From: Gemmatimonadaceae bacterium
GTDB taxonomy: Bacteria; Gemmatimonadota; Gemmatimonadetes; Gemmatimonadales; Gemmatimonadaceae
Direction of reading: 5' to 3'
DNA: 64,000 bases
NCBI GenBank assembly: GCA_016742275.1
Contig: JACVCD010000010.1
Coordinates: 1 to 64,000 of the forward strand
Under the pieces are notes generated by a model that was not told the DNA's origin, searched no databases, and was given only the letters and a program-made list of their open reading frames with translations. Position numbers and translations under genes: made by a program. How positions within the stretch are numbered: the first letter of the stretch is position 1; the number at the start of each line of letters is the position of its first letter. Shown one piece after another: positions 1 through 8,162 of this stretch.

Positions 1-17
1 CACCATGGGGGGTTAAG

Positions 18-965
18 TCAACCCCGCGCGCCGACGGCACCGGGGATGCGCAGCGGCGTGCCCCAGGGATCACGCACGAGACCGGCCGTATCGGGTGCCG
101 CAAACCCGGCCTTGAGCAACGCTTCGTGTGACGCGTCCACGTCCGCACGAGCCGGCAGCACGATACGCCACTCGAGCAATCGTGCATCACGCTCCGTTGG
201 CGACGACGCACCAGCGGCCCACGTGTTACTGCCCAGGTGATGGTGGTATCCGCCGGCACCCAGGAAGAGCGCACCGGGATAACGCCACACCATGCGATCA
301 AATCCCAACGCCTCGCTGTAGAAGGCGCTGGCCCGCGGCAGATCACCGACGTGCAGATGCAGATGCCCCATCACGGTGCCCGCTGGCATGCCCGTCCACG
401 CTTCGCCCTGCGCGGCAGCAACCACGTCGGGGAAGTTGAGCGGATCAGACGCCATCATCAGTTCGCGGCCAAGACGCTGCCACGATGTGCGCGGACGATC
501 GGCGTAGACCTCGATGCCGAGTCCATCGGGATCGGTGAGGTACAGCGCTTCGGACACGAGATGATCACTCGCGCCGGCGCGCGCACCGATGCCTGCCAGA
601 TGCTGGACGAATCGACCAAGCGCCGGTCGATCGGGAAGCAGAATGGCAAAGTGGTAAAGACCGAGTCGCGAACCCGGGCGAATGCTTTGCACACCAGGAG
701 CGGTCTGCAGAATGACCAATGGTTCGGTCGCGCCCTGTGCCCCCAATCGCACTTCCGTCGACGTGAGTGCGCCCATGGGAGACAATCCCAGCACGGTCTG
801 ATACCAGGCCTCGGACCGCGCGAGATCGGACACGGCCAGGGTTACAGGCCCAAGTCGCAGACTATCGGGCAGACGCAGTCCCGACGGTGGATCGCCGTAG
901 CTGCCGGCTACTGCCGGTTCCGGTGCCCGGCTCGCACCGAACATGTCTTTTGTGGTAACGGCCAT
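18..965 (-). CDS. VOC-family (glyoxalase/extradiol dioxygenase-like) protein, two VOC domains
   Basis: About 315 residues with two vicinal-oxygen-chelate modules, roughly residues 35-155 and 195-310. The second contains a GHLHLHVGDL segment and the first a LYHFAILLPD segment, which would supply metal-ligand histidines; acidic ligands follow in GLGIEVYADRP. This architecture matches the CatE/extradiol ring-cleavage-like dioxygenases, cytoplasmic and Fe- or Mn-dependent. The substrate cannot be read from sequence. I chose the ATG at 965 rather than an upstream in-frame TTG at 989, because a TATAAT -10 box covers 989-994 on this strand, so the TTG would lie inside the promoter. The gene stands alone, divergent from the plug-lipoprotein gene. 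A small GGGGTT/AACCCC hairpin overlaps its stop codon. Confidence 0.85.
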   Translation of the reverse strand: MAVTTKDMFGASRAPEPAVAGSYGDPPSGLRLPDSLRLGPVTLAVSDLARSEAWYQTVLGLSPMGALTSTEVRLGAQGATEPLVILQTAPGVQSIRPGSRLGLYHFAILLPDRPALGRFVQHLAGIGARAGASDHLVSEALYLTDPDGLGIEVYADRPRTSWQRLGRELMMASDPLNFPDVVAAAQGEAWTGMPAGTVMGHLHLHVGDLPRASAFYSEALGFDRMVWRYPGALFLGAGGYHHHLGSNTWAAGASSPTERDARLLEWRIVLPARADVDASHEALLKAGFAAPDTAGLVRDPWGTPLRIPGAVGARG

Positions 966-988
966 GACGAATATTATCTGTTTAACCA

Positions 989-994
989 ATTATA
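989..994 (-). promoter_or_regulatory. -10 box of the VOC gene
   Basis: On the minus strand a perfect TATAAT lies about 24 nt upstream of the ATG at 965. The -35 region is poor (no clear TTGACA at 17 bp). Its position rules out the upstream TTG start for the VOC gene. Confidence 0.45.
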
Positions 995-1085
995 CGCAAG
1001 ACAACAAATAAACTGATGGGAAATCCGGGCTCTTTTGACAATACTTCAAATTCGGGATTGTGGTCGGCTCAACGCTGGGGGAGCT

Positions 1086-1583
1086 ATGGCGAGGGAGCGG
1101 CTGGTTGAATGGAGAAGGAGCGCCCACATCGGGACGTGGCTCGCGCTGAGTATCGTCGCGGTAGCCACCGCGTGCGCGCGCGCACCGAAGCAGCAGGCCG
1201 AGGTCGCGGATCGCGGCGAGCGTCACTCGGACAGCGTGACCACGATGAATCGCCACAATACTCTCGAAGGCCGCGAGATCGACGGCCGTGCCGTGGCACG
1301 TGTCGAAGAATTGTTTGTTGGACGTTTCCCGGGCGTGCAGGTGTTTCAGGAAGCGGGCGGCATGACCGTGCGCATTCGTGGCACATCCACGGTGAATGGC
1401 AACGGTGAACCACTCATCATTCTCGACGACTATCAGATGTCGCCGGGGACGGGTGGTCTGGTGGCCATCAATCCACGTGATGTGGCGAGCATCGAAGTGC
1501 TGAAGGATGCAGTATCGATTGCACAGTATGGGGTGCTTGGTGCCAACGGCATCATTCGTATCACCACCAAGAAGCCCAAGTAG
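1086..1583 (+). CDS. Lipoprotein with a stand-alone TonB-receptor plug domain
   Basis: 165 residues. An N-terminal hydrophobic segment ends in VATAC, a plausible though non-canonical lipobox. The C-terminal 75 residues match the plug domain of SusC/TonB-dependent receptors: VRIRGTSTVNG, PLIILDDY, IEVLKDAVSIAQYG and a GANGIIRITTKK ending. The beta-barrel that normally follows is absent: the frame stops right after the plug. The ATG at 1086 is preceded by GGGGAG; an in-frame TTG at 1035 also exists but has no ribosome site. It leads a run of co-directional secreted-protein genes, with the next start only about 15 nt downstream. It could be a periplasmic accessory of a receptor or an independently evolved binding protein; the function is unknown. 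Confidence 0.75.
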   Translation: MARERLVEWRRSAHIGTWLALSIVAVATACARAPKQQAEVADRGERHSDSVTTMNRHNTLEGREIDGRAVARVEELFVGRFPGVQVFQEAGGMTVRIRGTSTVNGNGEPLIILDDYQMSPGTGGLVAINPRDVASIEVLKDAVSIAQYGVLGANGIIRITTKKPK

Positions 1584-1597
1584 TTAGGTTGCACACC

Positions 1598-2002
1598 ATG
1601 TCTGGTTGGATGACCCGTCTTCGCCGCGCCGCCATGCTGATGCTCGTTCTGCAGATCGTGCAGATCGGCGTGTTGGCCGCGTCGCCTGTGTGCGAAGTGA
1701 TGCGCAGCGAGGCCAATGCCTCGGTTGTGGCGCATGGGTCACATACGTCGCATGGTGCGCAGCATGGTGCAGAGCACGGCATGCAACATCATGCACAACA
1801 CGAGACAGCAACACCGGATCCCACACACGGCGACCATGCCGAGTGTCCGATGGCGATGTTGTGCGCCGTGACGGCCATTGCCGGCCAGGCGCCTACCGTA
1901 CGCATCGTGGAAAGCCATCTGGCTGAAAATGTGCCGGCGTATGCCCCCACCGCGCCGCTGTCGGCCTGGCGTGCGCCGGAAACGCCCCCTCCGCGGGCCT
2001 GA
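1598..2002 (+). CDS. Small His-rich exported protein, putative metal-associated
   Basis: 134 residues. The N-terminal signal-like segment (MLMLVLQIVQIGVLAAS) is followed by a low-complexity stretch of residues 45-85 very rich in His (HGSHTSHGAQHG, MQHHAQHE, HGDHAECPM) with scattered Met and Cys. The tail ends in a Pro/Arg-rich PPPRA. This composition and size suit a periplasmic metal (copper-like) binding protein, but I recognise no named family with certainty. It sits between the plug lipoprotein and an outer-membrane barrel gene in what looks like one transcript. I chose the ATG at 1598; an in-frame TTG at 1589 would add three residues. Confidence 0.65.
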   Translation: MSGWMTRLRRAAMLMLVLQIVQIGVLAASPVCEVMRSEANASVVAHGSHTSHGAQHGAEHGMQHHAQHETATPDPTHGDHAECPMAMLCAVTAIAGQAPTVRIVESHLAENVPAYAPTAPLSAWRAPETPPPRA

Positions 2003-2066
2003 GACTCGAAATCCTGTTCTGACGCGCACATTCCGTGCGGGTCTTCGAGTCCTCAAAAACCATATC

Positions 2067-2909
2067 ATGTCCGCACATCATGCGCGCGGCACTCACAGCT
2101 CCTTGGATGTCGGTGCGGCGCTGCTCCTGACATTGCTGTCCATGCCATCTGCGCTACATGCGCAGACGGACTACTTCAACACTGATACCGGACGCCCGGT
2201 ACGCACCGAAGACGCGTACCCCATCGAGCGTCGCGCCATTGAACTGCAAATCGCGCCGCTTCGCGTGGAGCGTTCACGCGCCGGCACCACGCGCTGGGGC
2301 ATCGAGCCAGAAATCGCGATCGGTCTCTTCCCTCGCACGCAGATCGAAGTCGGACTGCCATTGGTGCACGTGGACGGTGCCCGCGCCGTGCGCACGACAT
2401 CGGTGGCCGCGCTGTACAACTTCAACGCGGAAACCAATTGGCCAGCGCTGGCGATAGCGGCCGATGTACTGATGCCAGCCAAGCCACTCGGCCCCCGCGA
2501 AGCCATTCCATCACTCAAGGCCATCGCCACGCGCACGTTTCCCTGGGCGCGCATGCACGTGAACGCGCAGGTGACATTTGCCGATGATCCATCGCGCAAT
2601 GTCGGCGAAGCCGGTGTGAATACGGCCATGATGGAGTTCTCGCGGTGGACGACCGGCCTGGCCATCGACAAGTGGTTGCCGCTCCGCTCGATGCTCTTCA
2701 CGGCAGAAGTCGTGGCGAGTCAGCCCTTGGTGGCCACTGAAAAGTTGCGCTGGGATGTAGCCGGTGGCACGCGCGTTCAGCTGTCACCACGTGTGGCATT
2801 CGATGCCGGCGGCGGCTATCGCGTGGCCGGAGAAGAACCGGGGTGGTTTCTGACCACCGGTGCCGCGTTTGCCATTGGTATGCCGTGGCGCAATCGGGGG
2901 GCCCGCTGA
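2067..2909 (+). CDS. Putative outer-membrane beta-barrel protein (MetA/phenol-degradation transporter-like)
   Basis: 280 residues with a signal peptide ending in ALHAQ (about residues 1-32). The body alternates hydrophobic and polar residues in amphipathic strands typical of small barrels, such as IEPEIAIGLFPRTQIEVGLPLVHV and VAFDAGGGYRV, and ends GAAFAIGMPWRN. This resembles the MetA-pathway-of-phenol-degradation/transporter barrel family, by pattern only. The long open frame starts upstream, but the ATG at 2067 immediately precedes the signal peptide. The stop overlaps the next gene (TGATG at 2907-2911), indicating translational coupling to the His-rich protein downstream. Confidence 0.65.
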   Translation: MSAHHARGTHSSLDVGAALLLTLLSMPSALHAQTDYFNTDTGRPVRTEDAYPIERRAIELQIAPLRVERSRAGTTRWGIEPEIAIGLFPRTQIEVGLPLVHVDGARAVRTTSVAALYNFNAETNWPALAIAADVLMPAKPLGPREAIPSLKAIATRTFPWARMHVNAQVTFADDPSRNVGEAGVNTAMMEFSRWTTGLAIDKWLPLRSMLFTAEVVASQPLVATEKLRWDVAGGTRVQLSPRVAFDAGGGYRVAGEEPGWFLTTGAAFAIGMPWRNRGAR

Positions 2910-4486
2910 TGCGTACACGCATTGCGCGACTCCTCGGGGCCAGCGTCATCGCCCTGACGTTCTCAGCTACTCTGCCGACGACAGCAGAGGCCCAGTGGTC
3001 CACGACCTACGAGCAGTTCTATCTCCAGGCGTCACACAACTGGCAGTTCCGCACGCACTACTCGCACGCGGATCGTCTGTTCAACGCGTTCGATTTTGGT
3101 CACGCCATTCTCTACGAAACGCTGTGGCGTTTCCCGAATCGCCCGGCGTCCGAACTCGAGGTCAAGCGCTACGATCAACTCGTCAAGCGCATCCTGCCGC
3201 GTCCGCCACGCTTGCCGCTCGAAGAAGCGACCATCGAACCCATGTACGTGCGCCTCGCTCCCGAGGCCAAGGTCATGTTCGAATGGGCGCACCTGCTGCA
3301 TCGGCAACTGTACGACATCCTCGCCGATGAACGACTGAACTGGGCGCAGAAGGATGCCGAAGTCGCGCAGTTGATTGCGTACTATCGTACACGTCCGGAC
3401 CTGGCATTCAGTGCCAAGCCCAAGTCGATGGCGCTGATGCAGGAGCAACCGTACTCACTCGCCTTCCGCAAGAAGTATCCCAAGTTCAACGGATTGATCT
3501 GGGGATATCACTGGTTGCAGGTGGGTCTGTACGAGCCGCTCATGGTCGGCCGCACGCCTGAGGAACGACAGGCCGGTGTGCGTGCGACAGTCGCGCGTTT
3601 CTGGCAGATGCTGCAGGAAGCGCCGCGCAACATGCCGCATCAGATGCCGATGACGGCGCCGGTGTCGCCGACATTTGCAGCGCGTTATCCGGAGGCCGCG
3701 ATCATCTTCGACAATCTGCATTCCATGCATGATGTGATCTCGGACATTCTCACCAACCCGTCTGTGCCGCGTGATCAGAAGCGCGCGGAGATTCTGCGGG
3801 CCGCAGTGCGGTTCCGTGATGACACCACGGAAGTGATGAGTGTGACGGCGTGGAAGCAGATGGCCGAACACATGGGCGCCGAGAACATGGGCGGACCGGC
3901 GTCAGGCTTTTCACCCGCGCTTCCCACACCCACGGTCACGTACGGCGCCGTCATGCGGCACGATCGGGCCACGGGGGCGATGACGGGATTTGCCGAAGGC
4001 AGTGCGGTGGGCGGTGGGCATGATGCACACGCGGGGCACAGCACGCCGGCGCCAACACCCAAGCCACCCGCTGATGAACACGCGGGTCACGTGATGCCGT
4101 CAACAGTGTCCGCAGACTCTGCCGCGGTAGCTCAGGTGGTGACGCGATTCCATGCAGCGCTGGCCGCTGGTGACAGTAGCGCGGCACTCGCGCAGCTGGC
4201 CGACAGTGTACTCATCGCCGAAGGCGGCGCCGTGGAGTCATTGGCCGACTATCGTGCGCATCATCTCGGTGCGGACATGGCCTTTGCCAAAGCCACATCG
4301 AGCGAACGCACGCCGCGCGCCATCACGGTGAATGGGGATGTGGCATGGAGCGTGTCCACCTCGAAAACCACCGGCACGGTGCGCAATCGGGCCATCAACT
4401 CGAGTGGCGCGGAGTTGATCGTGGTGCGTCGCACGGCGGCCGGTTGGCGTATTGCAGCCATCCACTGGAGCAGCAAGTCCAACTGA
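2909..4486 (+). CDS. Exported His-rich protein with a C-terminal SnoaL/NTF2-like domain
   Basis: 525 residues. The signal peptide (residues 1-30) ends TAEAQ. The long N-terminal helical region (residues 30-330) is rich in His, Trp and Tyr and does not match a family I can name. A flexible linker rich in His, Gly and Pro (GGGHDAHAGHS, DEHAGHVMP; about residues 370-400) leads to a C-terminal 120-residue domain with the DUF4440/SnoaL pattern (VVTRFHAALAAGDSSAAL, near-terminal VVRRTAAGWRIAAIHWS). It overlaps the preceding barrel gene by 3 nt and is followed by a strong hairpin. Shared His-rich linkers in this gene, the small protein at 1598 and the DUF305 gene suggest a common metal or redox role in the periplasm. 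Confidence 0.65.
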   Translation: MRTRIARLLGASVIALTFSATLPTTAEAQWSTTYEQFYLQASHNWQFRTHYSHADRLFNAFDFGHAILYETLWRFPNRPASELEVKRYDQLVKRILPRPPRLPLEEATIEPMYVRLAPEAKVMFEWAHLLHRQLYDILADERLNWAQKDAEVAQLIAYYRTRPDLAFSAKPKSMALMQEQPYSLAFRKKYPKFNGLIWGYHWLQVGLYEPLMVGRTPEERQAGVRATVARFWQMLQEAPRNMPHQMPMTAPVSPTFAARYPEAAIIFDNLHSMHDVISDILTNPSVPRDQKRAEILRAAVRFRDDTTEVMSVTAWKQMAEHMGAENMGGPASGFSPALPTPTVTYGAVMRHDRATGAMTGFAEGSAVGGGHDAHAGHSTPAPTPKPPADEHAGHVMPSTVSADSAAVAQVVTRFHAALAAGDSSAALAQLADSVLIAEGGAVESLADYRAHHLGADMAFAKATSSERTPRAITVNGDVAWSVSTSKTTGTVRNRAINSSGAELIVVRRTAAGWRIAAIHWSSKSN

Positions 4487-4492
4487 GTTGTG

Positions 4493-4523
4493 AAGGGTCG
4501 GGGGTGCATCGCCCCCGACCCTT
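4493..4523. terminator. 12-bp perfect hairpin after the His-rich protein gene
   Basis: Arms AAGGGTCGGGGG (4493-4504) and CCCCCGACCCTT (4512-4523) with a 7-nt loop, starting 6 nt after the stop codon. No T-run follows, so it is either a factor-dependent terminator or a transcript-stabilising hairpin that attenuates into the DUF305-LVIVD pair. Confidence 0.6.
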
Positions 4524-4555
4524 CCCTCCATTGGTGGGTATGCATTGAAAACCGT

Positions 4556-5176
4556 ATGCTCAACCGCATTTTTCTGGTGATGATCTCCCGCATTTCACTC
4601 CGGTGGGCTGCCGTGCTGGCTTTGACCAGCGCGGCTTCCCTCCACGCGCAACCAACGTCACGCGACACCGTCGTTGCCGCCGATGTGCAATTCATGCAGG
4701 GCATGATTGGCCATCATGCGCAGGCGCTCGATATGAGCGCACTGGTCGACTCACGCACCAAACGACCGGAAATGCTCTCGCTGGCCGAACGTATTGCGGT
4801 CTCTCAGAAAGACGAGATCGCAATCATGCGTGCCTGGCTCGAACAGAAAAAACAGCCAGTCCCGGCCACGCACGATATGAGCGCGCACCACGCGGGTCAT
4901 ACCGCCGAAGCTGCCGTCATGCCCGGCATGCTGTCACCGGCTCAGATGGATTCGCTCGGTGCCGCTCAGCACGAGCGCTTTGATGTGCTGTTCCTGCGAT
5001 ACATGATTCAGCATCACGAAGGCGCGCTTCGCATGGTCGCCACCCTGCTCGAAACACCGCGCGGCGCCCATGACCCGCAGGTGTTTCAGTTCGCTGCTGA
5101 TGTGGACGCCGATCAACGCGCCGAAATCCGTCGCATGCGCGCGTTGCTCGACCGCCTTGTCACTCCCGCGCGATGA
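4556..5176 (+). CDS. DUF305 family secreted protein
   Basis: About 206 residues with a signal peptide ending LHAQ. It carries the two DUF305 signatures: DVQFMQGMIGHHAQALDMS near the N terminus and LFLRYMIQHHEGALRM near the C terminus. These are ferritin-like helical repeats whose HH and Met residues are presumed metal ligands. A short His/Met-rich linker (HDMSAHHAGHTAEA) lies between the halves. ATG at 4556 or 4580 are both possible starts; the second gives a shorter signal peptide. The stop overlaps the LVIVD gene start by 4 nt (ATGA), so the two are translationally coupled. DUF305 proteins are often next to metal-resistance genes; the substrate is unproven. Confidence 0.88.
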   Translation: MLNRIFLVMISRISLRWAAVLALTSAASLHAQPTSRDTVVAADVQFMQGMIGHHAQALDMSALVDSRTKRPEMLSLAERIAVSQKDEIAIMRAWLEQKKQPVPATHDMSAHHAGHTAEAAVMPGMLSPAQMDSLGAAQHERFDVLFLRYMIQHHEGALRMVATLLETPRGAHDPQVFQFAADVDADQRAEIRRMRALLDRLVTPAR

Positions 5177-6963
5177 GCGCGTCGTTCTTCACCTCTTTGC
5201 CATTCACGATGTCGTCAGTCGTTTTTCGCTCCACCTTGCGCCGTGCCGCCGTTGCTGCGGCCTCATTGTCGGCAATGCTTGCCGTCAGTGCCGGTACGGC
5301 ATCCGCGCAGGATCCGCGAGTCGGCCTCAAGGGCGGATTTCAGGACGCCGGCGAAGCCATTCGCAATGTCACGCTGGTTTCGCACACGCCCAAGCAGGAC
5401 GGCTGGTTCAATCCGCAGCAGCTCGGCGATTTCGGTTTCGCCAATTCCGACCTGGCCTTCCAGAAGAATCTGGTCTTTCAGGGCGGCTGGCATGGCTGGC
5501 AGGCGTGGGATATCAGCAACCCCAAGGCGCCAAAGCTTCGCAAGGCATTTGTGTGTCAGGGTGGCCAGGGTGACCTCTCCGTGTACGGCAATCTGCTGTT
5601 CATGTCGGTCGAAGATCTGGTCGGTCGGGTGGACTGCGGTACGCAGGGCGTGAGCGAGCCGGTGAGCGCCGATCGTTTCCGCGGCGTCCGCATCTTCGAT
5701 ATCAGCGACATCGACAACCCGAAGCAGATCGCCGCCGTGCAGACCTGCCGCGGTTCACACACGCACACACTCGTGACCGACGCCAACGACAAGGCGAATG
5801 TGTATGTGTACGTGCAGGGCACGGGTCCGGTGCGTTCGCCGGACGAGCTCGCGGGCTGCAACACTTCGCCCGACGATCCGGCTACGTCGCTGTTCCGCAT
5901 CGAAGTGATCAAGGTGCCGGTCAGTGCACCGCAAACCGCTTCGGTCGTGAATATGCCGCGCATCTTTGCTGATGCTGCGGGCAATGTGGCTGGTCTCTGG
6001 AAGGGAGGTGCGCATGGCGATGGCACGCAGAACACCGCCACCACCGATCAGTGCCACGACATCACCGCGTACCCGGCCATCGGTCTCGCGGCTGGTGCAT
6101 GCTCCGGCAATGGCATCCTGCTCGATATCAAGGATCCCGCCAATCCGAAGCGCATTGCCGAAGTCATCGATCCGAACTTCGCCTACTGGCATTCGGCCAC
6201 GTTCAATAACGCCGGCACCAGTGTGCTGTTCACCGATGAGTGGGGCGGTGGTACCGCGCCGCGTTGCCGCGACACGGACAAGCCTACGTGGGGTGCCAAT
6301 GCCCTTTTCTCATTGGGCGCCGATCGTCAGCTGAAGCAGGTGGGCTACTACAAGCTGCCGGCTGCGCAGGGCAGCAACGAAAACTGCGTGGCGCACAATG
6401 GTTCGCTGATCCCGGTACCGGGCCGCGACATCATGGTGCAGGCGTGGTATCAGGGCGGCATGTCGATCTTTGATTTCACCAATCCGGCCAAGCCGGTGGA
6501 AATCGCGTACTTCGATCGTGGCCCCATTGCCGAACAGCTCACGCTGGCCGGCTACTGGAGCACGTACTGGTACAACGGGTACATCGTGGGTTCGGAGATT
6601 GGTCGTGGTCTCGACATCTTCGAACTGCAGCCCAGTGAGTTCCTCACGAAAAACGAAATCGAAGCGGCCAAGCTCGTGCAGATCGATGAACTGAATCCGC
6701 AGTTGCAGACGAAGATCACCTGGCCGGCTGCGTTCCCGGTGGCCCGTGCGTATCTCGATCAGCTCGATCGCAACAATGGTCTGAGTGATGCGCGCATCGC
6801 GTCGATTACCAAGACGCTGGATGCGGCGGAGAAGGTGACAGGCACCGGTCGCAAGCAGGCATTGTCTCTGCTCACATCGCAGATCAGCGCGGATGTGGCC
6901 AAGTCGTCGGATCCGGCCCGGGTGCGTTTGCTCCTGGACGTGGTGCGCCAGCTGAGTCGCTAA
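5173..6963 (+). CDS. Secreted LVIVD-repeat beta-propeller-like protein
   Basis: 596 residues with a signal peptide ending ASAQ (about residue 45). Several LVIVD-type repeats follow, in which a short strand names an entity 'in the context of' another: WQAWDISNPKAPKLRKAF, VRIFDISDIDNPKQIAAV, ILLDIKDPANPKRIAEVI, MSIFDFTNPAKPVEIAYF. A terminal helical region (about residues 490-596) follows. Paired cysteines suggest disulfides in the exported protein. LVIVD proteins are predicted surface or periplasmic propellers of unknown role and commonly sit beside DUF305 genes, as here (ATGA overlap). An intrinsic terminator region follows. Confidence 0.88.
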   Translation: MSASFFTSLPFTMSSVVFRSTLRRAAVAAASLSAMLAVSAGTASAQDPRVGLKGGFQDAGEAIRNVTLVSHTPKQDGWFNPQQLGDFGFANSDLAFQKNLVFQGGWHGWQAWDISNPKAPKLRKAFVCQGGQGDLSVYGNLLFMSVEDLVGRVDCGTQGVSEPVSADRFRGVRIFDISDIDNPKQIAAVQTCRGSHTHTLVTDANDKANVYVYVQGTGPVRSPDELAGCNTSPDDPATSLFRIEVIKVPVSAPQTASVVNMPRIFADAAGNVAGLWKGGAHGDGTQNTATTDQCHDITAYPAIGLAAGACSGNGILLDIKDPANPKRIAEVIDPNFAYWHSATFNNAGTSVLFTDEWGGGTAPRCRDTDKPTWGANALFSLGADRQLKQVGYYKLPAAQGSNENCVAHNGSLIPVPGRDIMVQAWYQGGMSIFDFTNPAKPVEIAYFDRGPIAEQLTLAGYWSTYWYNGYIVGSEIGRGLDIFELQPSEFLTKNEIEAAKLVQIDELNPQLQTKITWPAAFPVARAYLDQLDRNNGLSDARIASITKTLDAAEKVTGTGRKQALSLLTSQISADVAKSSDPARVRLLLDVVRQLSR

Positions 6964-6971
6964 CGCCTCCA

Positions 6972-6997
6972 CACTGGCCCTTCTTCAGGGGCCAGTG
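6972..6997. terminator. Hairpin just after the LVIVD gene
   Basis: CACTGGCCC (6972-6980) pairs with GGGCCAGTG (6989-6997) across an 8-nt loop. There is no T-run, and a second stronger terminator lies 27 nt downstream. Confidence 0.5.
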
Positions 6998-7023
6998 ACG
7001 CGGATCACAACAAAGCAGGGACC

Positions 7024-7070
7024 ACCGGACCCGTTGCCCGTCCCAACGTGCGCACGGGTCCGGTTTTTTT
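7024..7070 (+). terminator. Strong rho-independent terminator
   Basis: An 11-bp perfect stem (ACCGGACCCGT at 7024-7034, ACGGGTCCGGT at 7054-7064) is followed directly by seven T residues (7064-7070). It closes the 1-7 kb transcript only 15 nt before the kinase start, so the kinase must either use a promoter inside this segment or depend on read-through. Confidence 0.85.
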
Positions 7071-7084
7071 GCTATGTATTAGGC

Positions 7085-8152
7085 GTGACGGACTCCCTCC
7101 CTACCGCTGAACCGGATCTTCGCAGCCGCCTCGAGCGTGAGCTCGGGGACGCCTATGTCATTCAGCGTGAGCTTGGCGGTGGTGGGTCGGCCAAGGTGTT
7201 CCTGGCCACCGAGACGGCACTCGATCGACCGGTGGTGCTCAAGGTGCTGCCGCCGAGTGCCACGATTGGCGTAGACGGTGAGCGCTTTCGCCGCGAAATC
7301 CTGATCGCCGCGCGCCTGCAGCATCCGCATCTCGTGCCGCTGCTTCAGGCGGGCACGGTGAACGAAGCAGCCGGCGATCGCGCACTGCGGTGGTTCAGCA
7401 TGCCGTACGTGGATGGACAAACTCTGCGTGAGCAGCTGGTGAAGCGCTCGCGATTGGGTGTGGCCGATGGCACGCGTCTGCTGCGTGAACTGGCTTCGGC
7501 GTTGTCGTATGCACACGCGCGTGGTGTCGTGCACCGCGACATCAAACCGGAGAATGTGTTGCTCTCCGATGGTGCGGCGATGATTGCCGACTTTGGTGTG
7601 GCCAAGGCGCTCGACGATGCGAGTGAAGGCGCACTCAAGACGGGCCGCCGAGTGACGACGGTGAGCATGGCGCTGGGCACTCCGGCGTACATGTCGCCGG
7701 AGCAGATCAACAAGGCGCCGACGGTGGATCACAAGGCGGACCTGTATGCGTTCGGGTGCCTGGCGTACGAGCTGTTTGCGGGCAAGCCACCGCTCGAGCG
7801 CGAAACGTTGCGGGCGACTCTCGCAGCGCAGGTGCAGGACCCGCCGGCGCCGCTGCATTCGTTCCGCCCCGATCTTCCTGAGACACTTTCGGCCGTGATC
7901 ATGCGGTGCCTGCACAAGGATCCATTGCAGCGCCCGCATTCGGCGTCGGTGATTGTAAAGACGATCGATGAGCTGCAGCAGATCGCGCGGTCGGATTCGC
8001 ATGCGATCGCCAGTGCTGCTGATGTCGTTGCTACTGCGACAGGGCGCGCCCCGACCGAATCGCGTCAGTTCAGTGTGACGGCAGTTGGTGCGCTGATCGC
8101 CGCGATCGCGTTGGCAGGCGTGGTGTCGTGGTGGTATTTCCGGGGTGCTTAA
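7085..8152 (+). CDS. Transmembrane Ser/Thr protein kinase (Hanks type)
   Basis: 355 residues. The Gly-rich loop ELGGGGSAKV (29-38), ATP lysine K53 (VVLKVLPP), catalytic loop HRDIKPEN (150-157, D152), DFG at 169-171 and GTPAYMSPEQ activation/P+1 segment (198-207) are all intact, so an active kinase is expected. A Pro/Ala juxtamembrane linker leads to one C-terminal helix (about 330-352, ending WWYFRGA). No PASTA, WD40 or TPR sensor follows the membrane helix. I chose GTG at 7085 because the longer open frame would begin inside the upstream terminator. Substrates are unknown; a PP2C phosphatase lies elsewhere in the window (52.8-53.7 kb) but not adjacent. Confidence 0.9.
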   Translation: MTDSLPTAEPDLRSRLERELGDAYVIQRELGGGGSAKVFLATETALDRPVVLKVLPPSATIGVDGERFRREILIAARLQHPHLVPLLQAGTVNEAAGDRALRWFSMPYVDGQTLREQLVKRSRLGVADGTRLLRELASALSYAHARGVVHRDIKPENVLLSDGAAMIADFGVAKALDDASEGALKTGRRVTTVSMALGTPAYMSPEQINKAPTVDHKADLYAFGCLAYELFAGKPPLERETLRATLAAQVQDPPAPLHSFRPDLPETLSAVIMRCLHKDPLQRPHSASVIVKTIDELQQIARSDSHAIASAADVVATATGRAPTESRQFSVTAVGALIAAIALAGVVSWWYFRGA

Positions 8153-8162
8153 GGTCCTCTAA

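Noticed and set aside
1035-1085. Upstream TTG start for the plug lipoprotein
   Set aside because: It would add 17 residues before the signal peptide; the ATG at 1086 has a GGGGAG ribosome site.
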